Part shown: positions 58,044 to 64,000 of the stretch, in pieces
Numbering within the stretch: the first letter of the stretch is position 1
Layout: each line of letters starts with the position of its first letter
Assembly (NCBI GenBank): GCA_035235625.1
Contig: CP141141.1
Coordinates: 42,245,719 to 42,309,718, forward strand
Direction of reading: 5' to 3'
Origin: Saururus chinensis
Taxonomy: Eukaryota; Streptophyta; Magnoliopsida; Piperales; Saururaceae
DNA: 64,000 nt
The notes under the pieces: model-generated
Database searches by the model: none
Told to the model about the DNA's origin: nothing
The model's input: only the letters and a program-made list of their open reading frames with translations
Position numbers and translations under genes: made by a program

Positions 58044-60469
58044 ATGGAGGTGGAAGTGGGGGTGGCGGCAATCGGACGGGCGGAGATCGACACTAGGGCT
58101 CCCTTCCAGTCGGTGAAGGAGGCGGTGGTGCTGTTTGGAGAGAAGGTTCTTGCCGGGGAGGTCTACGCCAATAAAATCAGAGAGGTAGATTCAATTCCTC
58201 CTCTTTTGCATGCATATTTGGTATTCCACAACGCATGATCACATGGCACATTCTCACATGCTCTTTTGATCATTTTCCCGCTTAATTGGAAGTTAATATT
58301 CTTCTTCATATATATTTACGAATGAGGCTTGTTGGGCTAACTAGAACAGCCAAAGAGCTCCATGATACTTGTGTACGTATATGTTCATGCATCGATCCAA
58401 TACAGATGATAAGTTGCGAATAGACATGAGGTGCATTTGATTATGCCCACAGTCTCTATAGGTGACATAACCCTCAAAGTAGTCTTTAGTCTTTCTCCGC
58501 AATGTAGATGTAAAACATGGGTGAAGCTTCACGAGCATAGTTATGGCTCTCAATCACGGGAGATTGGGGATCAATGACACACATGCTAGCGCACTAGCCA
58601 TATGTAAAATCATAATCCTGCATTAAGTAACAATGTGCCTAGCATGTACACCATAGATCCACGGTGATTAATGCCTCGTGAAACTTCACTAACGACTTTT
58701 CTGGTGAAGCTTCCCCCCCTAATTACAATTTGATAGCAATGTATGGTCCTACTGTGGAACGTTTAGCTGGAAAATTGAAACCATAATGTTTGGCATTAGG
58801 CATTTCAGCTTCAAGATGTCCCTGCAAATGATGAATTGGCAGAAAGGGGATATATGAAACAAGTGTTTTTGCCAGCCGAGCAGGTCTCCTTCATGAGTTG
58901 TATTTAGTTGCGTAGAAGGTTCCATTACCGCTTGTAGCCAAAGGAACTGCTCGTTGTGCACACGCCCTCGATGTCTTACAATGGTGGTTCTTAGGATATT
59001 CCACCTTGTAACTACCTCCACATTAACACAAATGAAAAATCAGAAACCCCTGTGTACAAAACCATTGTTTACTTGGTTTCCAAATGAAATCAAGAATTAA
59101 GCAAAAGTTTTAACGACACGGGTTTAATACGGTTCAACCTAAAAACTAATCAATGGGCCCATTTCGGTCTGTTCAAATTTTTTTTTAGAGGAGTCTAGCT
59201 TGACCAGCCTCCGTGACCAACACCCATCACCATCCCAACAGGGCTTCGAACTATGTCCAACTCTCTCTTATGTACTATGTTCAAAGCCCTATATAGCATG
59301 TTACAGAGCCAATCAAGAAAACATTTTAGGTTTTTTGTTTGGTAACATGCTCACATGCTTTTCTTTTTGGGTACAGGAATATGTTAATACGCTTGATTAA
59401 TTAAGACCAATTTGACTTCCTCTTTGAGTAATCAAAGAAAAAATCAGCCCTCTCGCTTCTATCTCTAAAGGAGAGGCGATGGTCCACTTAGTGATAATGG
59501 GATGAATCAGAATTTTACGGCTCACCAATTAGTGATACGCCATTGCATAGGAAGAGTTTTTCATGCTACTCACTGACAAAGAGCCCAGTGTAAGTTATGT
59601 ATGAGAGTCATTCATCTGCGAAATCGATAGTGCCTTTACTAGTGCAAGTTAGCATCAATGACATAGACACTAACGTGTGTTAATGTGTGCACTATCGATC
59701 TTAAATATTAATGGCTCCCATGCGTAACTTGCGTTAGGCTCAATATCACATGAGAACATAAAAATACTCTTCCCGTGCATAGTGATACTAGGCAAGAGAA
59801 ACATGCTTCCATTGTCGCGTGCCCCTTTGCAATATGGGGCTCATTTCAAAAGGCCATATTAAAATTCTTCCCAAAGTTAATTGTACTATTGAGGGCAATA
59901 ATGGTGTAAAATCTGATACTAAAATAGCCAACCATGGAGCTTGATTGGTGATTCTTCTGTGCTAGATCCGAGAAGCTACCATCGAAAGTGGAAATGGGGT
60001 ATCCAAATTGAGCAATGTGACCACCGAACTTGAAGAAACAAAAGAGAGATTACAGAAAGCTAGAGAGGAAGGTCTGCTAATGGCTCATTGTCTCAATTCC
60101 CTCAAAGAAGAGCTTGAACAGACTAAGAGAGAGCTGGAGCAAATGAAAACCAAGGAGTTGGATAAACAGCCTATTGACTCCGAGACCGAAGACCTCAAGT
60201 TCATCGAGAATGCCACCGGATTTGCTGCTGTGCATCGACAGAACTCTGGGGAGGGAATGGAGTTCGAAAGGAAGAGATATGTGAAGTTTGCCAGCCCTCC
60301 TTTGGCTCAAGTTATGGGATCAACACCTAATAGAGAAGTAATGTTGGAAAGACACCCTTCATTGAAGAAGAAAAAGAAGAAGCCGTTGATTCCCCTCATA
60401 GGAGCTCTCTTCTCCAAGAAAAAGGCTAATCAGAATGGCCTCTCTCCAAGAGCCCCAGAGTACTCATGA
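58044..60469 (+). CDS. WEB-family coiled-coil protein (DUF827-type, short)
   Basis: Two exons, 58044-58184 and 59966-60469 (stop TGA 60467-60469), 214 aa. WEB proteins such as WEB1/PMI2 act in chloroplast movement; the short members (At1g75720-like) are uncharacterised. Residues 13-47 ([20 protein letters not shown] and [15 protein letters not shown]) are the family N-terminal signature. A coiled coil follows at about 62-110 ([19 protein letters not shown] and [16 protein letters not shown]). The C-terminus is basic ([20 protein letters not shown]), also common in this family. The 1.78-kb intron contains two MITEs. The ATG at 58044 is the first in frame; upstream codons in the frame lack ATG. 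A second copy may lie just right of the window (see duplication). Confidence 0.88.
58521..58689. mobile_element. MITE with GTGAAGCTTCACGAG ends in WEB-gene intron
   Basis: The left GTGAAGCTTCACGAG and the right CTCGTGAAACTTCAC are 15-bp inverted repeats with one mismatch. The left end is itself a GTGAAGCTTCAC palindrome. 169 bp. Confidence 0.75.
59550..59773. mobile_element. MITE with GGAAGAG ends in WEB-gene intron
   Basis: The left GGAAGAGTTTTTCATG and the right AAAATACTCTTCC are inverted. TGCATAG occurs at both flanks (59543 and about 59776), a possible target duplication. The ends resemble those of the element at 50378-50508. Confidence 0.65.
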
Positions 60470-60894
60470 ATCAATTGAGTTCAAATTTCCTTCAACTGCA
60501 GCAAAATAATTGATGGCTATGGAGAGGATATTGAGCCATATTTTTACATATTCATAAACTTTTATTTCTTTTTTGTTGAGAATTTGTTAGTGTTAGGTGG
60601 TTCTATGCCTTGCTTGAACTCGTTCACATTGGGATGTGACTGGGTAAGAATATGAATATTGAAATAAAACCATACGTACGTTCCTACCATTATTTTACTA
60701 GTAATTTCTGAGTTACAAACATTTTTGCTAACAAAAACTTGAAGATGAGCATATTGTAGTTTGTGGATTGGCCTGATATGGCCATATGGTAGATGTTCTT
60801 GTTACCCATCCAAACAGGTCTGCATTCAAATTCCAGGTTTCACATAAGTTGCCTTCCGTCAGTAATATGTTAATAATAATTTATTCAAAAAATA
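60470..60894. other. 3' flank of WEB gene
   Basis: Probable 3' UTR and spacer up to the start of duplicated segment B. Nothing else was recognised. Confidence 0.5.
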
Positions 60895-63800
60895 ATATCT
60901 ACCTTAAGTTACGTATATCATCGGATCAAAATCAAATGCACTTGAGCTCAGCTCATGTAAACCAGACTATATTTATCAAAGAAAAGTTTTACTATTAAGC
61001 GAGGGCCAACTAGAGCAAATCATTACTAGCAAACGAGGGTCCATATCACAGTCCCCAGTTGGACTCTGTTCACTGTTGCATATGGGTGTTGATTATATAA
61101 TACGATTTAAATAAAAATGCATACGGCAGTTAGCAAACACAGTATGCGATAGATGAACATACGCGGTAGTAAATTTGTCCACCACTACCAGGCATACTAA
61201 AAATTTGGCATCTGGTCTGTATGTATCTGTATAGACCAGAGACTGCATCTTAATGCTACAGAATTTGTTAAAAGAAAAGTTTTCTTTTATAAATACGAGA
61301 AGGGTACTGTAAACCCGTGTCTTTAACCCGACCCATTTTTTTATTTTCCTGCATGAACCGGTCTAGAAACTTAGGACTTCTGTTTTATTTTTTTTGTGGA
61401 GCGTCGGGGGAGAGAAAGTTTTCTCATCCCCCAGCCCTAGCCGCTGCCTGAGTGGAGAGTTCCTTCTCCCCCAGCCAGCAGCTCTCCCTCACCTCTCCCT
61501 CCATCTCTATCTCTCCCTGTATCTCTCCCTCAACGCCCTTCTTCTCAGCCCAACTCCACTCCCCTCTCCACTCGTGCCCTAGCCACCCCACCTTTCCCTT
61601 CATCTTCTCCAGTGGGTAGCACCACTCAAAGAGGATTCCGGCGGCCAACGACGGTCGGGAGGGTGGTCTTGGATAACGAGAGGGCTGGGCTACAAAGGGA
61701 CAACAAGAAAAGGTTAGCTTTGGGTAGAATTTTGTGTATTCTTCACTGTTTTGAAAAAAACCCACTCATACTCCAATCCCGGAATCACTATTCACAGCAG
61801 AATTTGGGCAAGTGAAAATGCCCAAAATCATGCCTTTCCATTCTCAATTTAGTACAGTTACATATGTTAATTTGCAGCCTTTAATTAGAGTATTATTTAG
61901 ATCTTTTATGCTAGGTTTTAGAGGAGAAGAATAACTTTTGGGCGTAGGCTTTGGAGTAGGCTAAGGTGAGGTTCCTCATTTAGAACATGAATTGTCCTCT
62001 CAGCATGAACTAGTTTGTGGTTGTATTGTGTTGAATGAAATCTTAATACCATGCCTACGTTCAAGTTTTGATCTTGCAAAATAGTATATGTTTTGATGAA
62101 ATATGAAATTTCTAAAGTTTGATGTGCAGTACTCAGATTTTATTTCATAAAATGTTATGTAATTTTCTAGCATGATTCTAAAGTTTGGGTTTGGTCTATG
62201 AGTGATTTGATTTTTATTCTATGCTAGGATGGGTTTTAAAACAAATCTCTGATGCTATGAATATAACCATGAAACTGTGACAGTAATGGGTTTATTCGCC
62301 CATCTAGTGTTTGCATCATACATACAATTTTGATTTCAAAATTCTTTCCCAGTGATAGAGAATATGTCAGACACGTATGGTTTAATGAAATGAATGAAAT
62401 CTGAGCAGTTCACATACTTTGTTTCAGCATGAGTAATGGTGGACTTACAGGTGGGCATGAGATTCTACGCTGATTTAGGATTATATCTAATATGGGAGAA
62501 GCCAAGTTACATATGCAGGATCTGTTATGTTTGTTTTTTATGTGCCTTAATCAGAAATTGCTTATCTTCTATTTTGCTCAGTTTACTAAGATACATCTAG
62601 TTTCCTTGATTATGCCTTTGTGAAAAGTTGTCCAGTGAATTAATTATGGGATGATGGGGTGTTGTTCTTAATTTAAGAAATATAGGTTGTGTTAGTTATA
62701 TCAATATGAATAATGTGAGCTGTGAAGGATGAACATTGTGGGTCTATTAGATTCACTTCGCCGGATTTGTGGCCGTTGTGGGAAGCTTTTTCTAAAATAA
62801 ATTGGAACTTGTATTCCTTGTGATTTAATTCAAGTAAAATCAGTTGTATTTTAATGCATGATATAGATCGTTTTCAATAATGCTATGCTGAGATTTCTTT
62901 GGAAGACCTCGCTGAGAATGAGTGATATTATGATAAAGTGTATTAATGTGAATGATATGTTGACCAATCATAAGATGGGCATGTGAAAGGAATGCATTGT
63001 CTAATTGGTAGACTAGTTACTAAGAACCCACGTAAGAGTGACGGATTGACACAGGTAGTTAAGATTTGGGTTGGGAGACTCAATTTCAGGATTCAAGATA
63101 ATAAGACTACCCAAGTGCCACGTAGGGATAAGGGTAGACCCCAGCCATTAGCAGTTCCCTTCCGGTTTCACAGGTCATTATGAGTGCACGCGTATGACCA
63201 CCCACGACGCATTCGCACCGGCGCAAATCCACGGATCACATAGCTAATTCTCTGGGAGTTATAGGGAATAAGCTGTGTAGATTATATGTTATGAATTACG
63301 ATACATATGGTGATTATGTAAATGTGATAAATGGTGATTGGTTAAATTTTAAGAGATCATGTATATGATTATATTTAGGAACCATGTTAGGTGTTTCATT
63401 CTAGAAATTGATTGATTATTTGTTGATGTTATGTGAACGATGATTGCTAAGATTACAATGTATATTTTATTTGAGGCTCACAAAGCTTTCAGCTTACGGG
63501 TGGCATGTACGTTCCACCGGGTGTATTTTTGCACGCAAATTTGTTTGCAGATTTGGATGAGTAAGAACGTCAAGGAAGAGTAGAGTTTCCGTTCATGGGT
63601 TTGAGCATAAAATTAGGAGTAATTTGATTTTAATGTTTATGAGTAGGTTAAGTATTTATTTGATAGTTGCAGATGAACACCCCTTGGGTGAAACTCTTTT
63701 GACCTGATTAAATAAAAATTAGTGAAAGTTATTTATGTCTTAGATTAAAGTCTTTATCCCTTGTAGTATATGTTTTATATTGTCACAGCTTGAACTCAAG

Positions 63801-64000
63801 TACACTCCGACGGTGATGACGGTCTTAGACCCTTCTTAAGGCTCAGGTCATGACAGGTACTAACTAGTTAGATTTACACTAAGAGAGTTGAGCACATAGT
63901 ATATCACGAGCATGAGCGTCGGATTGAAGAGGTGACAAAAATTGGTCGATTGTGCCATTTGTAAAGACATAACAACCATGAATTGCCACTCGAGGCTTAC
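60895..64000. repeat. Duplicated segment, copy B (cut by window end)
   Basis: Starts ATATCTACC like copy A, lacks the hAT-like insertion (intact site at 60943/60944), continues in parallel to AAGGGTAC at 61307, is interrupted by the solo LTR, and resumes at 63856 through GAGGCTTAC at the last base. The spacing between copy starts is 4810 bp. If this is a tandem duplication the unit includes the whole WEB gene. Confidence 0.88.
61308..63855. mobile_element. Solo LTR, 2548 bp, with 5-bp target duplication
   Basis: Begins TGTAAACCCGTG and ends GGTCATGACA (TGT...ACA). It is flanked on both sides by GGTAC (61303-61307 and 63856-63860). Copy A of the surrounding duplication carries the uninterrupted GGGTACTAAGTAG, confirming both ends. 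No internal gag/pol and no second LTR: the product of LTR-LTR recombination. The length and the GGTCATGACA-type end suit a Ty3/Gypsy (Tekay/chromovirus-like) LTR, which is inference. Confidence 0.9.

Noticed and set aside
1-64000. CRISPR arrays, bacterial operons, phage or plasmid modules
   Set aside because: None seen; all evidence is of a plant nuclear genome, and short repeats are microsatellites or transposon ends.

Overview
This is nuclear DNA from a flowering plant. The genes are split by many GT-AG introns with plant-type AT/T-rich sequence. They encode a plastid-type phosphoglucose isomerase, a REN1-type pollen RhoGAP, a WEB-family coiled-coil protein and a plant initiator tRNA, and the spaces between them hold plant MITEs, hAT elements and LTR elements. 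AT-rich intron-rich genes sit beside very GC-rich intronless genes (carrier, EF-hand, DUF7870). That contrast suggests a monocot or other early-branching angiosperm; the species cannot be fixed from this sequence.

Layout, all protein genes on the + strand. (1) 388-4401: last eight exons of plastid glucose-6-phosphate isomerase, entering from the left edge. (2) 6664-15873: a 22-exon plant-specific gene of the At4g24610/At5g65440 type, about 1240 aa. (3) 15874-24801: transposon-rich spacer with several MITEs, a Helitron-like AT-rich array and a decayed LTR element. (4) 24802-39977: a 23-exon PH-RhoGAP gene of the REN1 type, about 1043 aa, with MITE and LTR insertions in its introns. (5) 41151-41749: a hAT element with a perfect 8-bp target duplication. 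(6) 42609-43562: an intronless mitochondrial dicarboxylate carrier (DIC type). (7) 47785-48234: a truncated CML35/36-like EF-hand gene. (8) 51043-51114: initiator tRNA-Met. (9) 53934-55139: an intronless DUF7870 gene with a clean 35-codon upstream ORF. (10) 58044-60469: a two-exon WEB-family gene inside a partly visible duplication (copies starting near 56085 and 60895).

The run PGI1, At4g24610-like, REN1-like and DIC-like matches, from memory of Arabidopsis locus numbers, the order At4g24620, At4g24610, At4g24580, At4g24570. It therefore looks like a deeply conserved gene block. The genes do not form an operon or shared pathway: one acts in plastid sugar-phosphate metabolism, one in ROP GTPase control at pollen tips, one in mitochondrial dicarboxylate exchange, and the others are uncharacterised.

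The most informative non-genic structure is at the right end. Two copies of one segment differ by reciprocal insertions: a hAT-like element carrying a fragment of plastid enolase in copy A, and a 2.55-kb solo LTR with a 5-bp target duplication in copy B. Each copy preserves the other's empty site. No clearly new biological system was found. All exon boundaries were placed by eye from splice signals, reading frame and remembered family sequences, without database searches.
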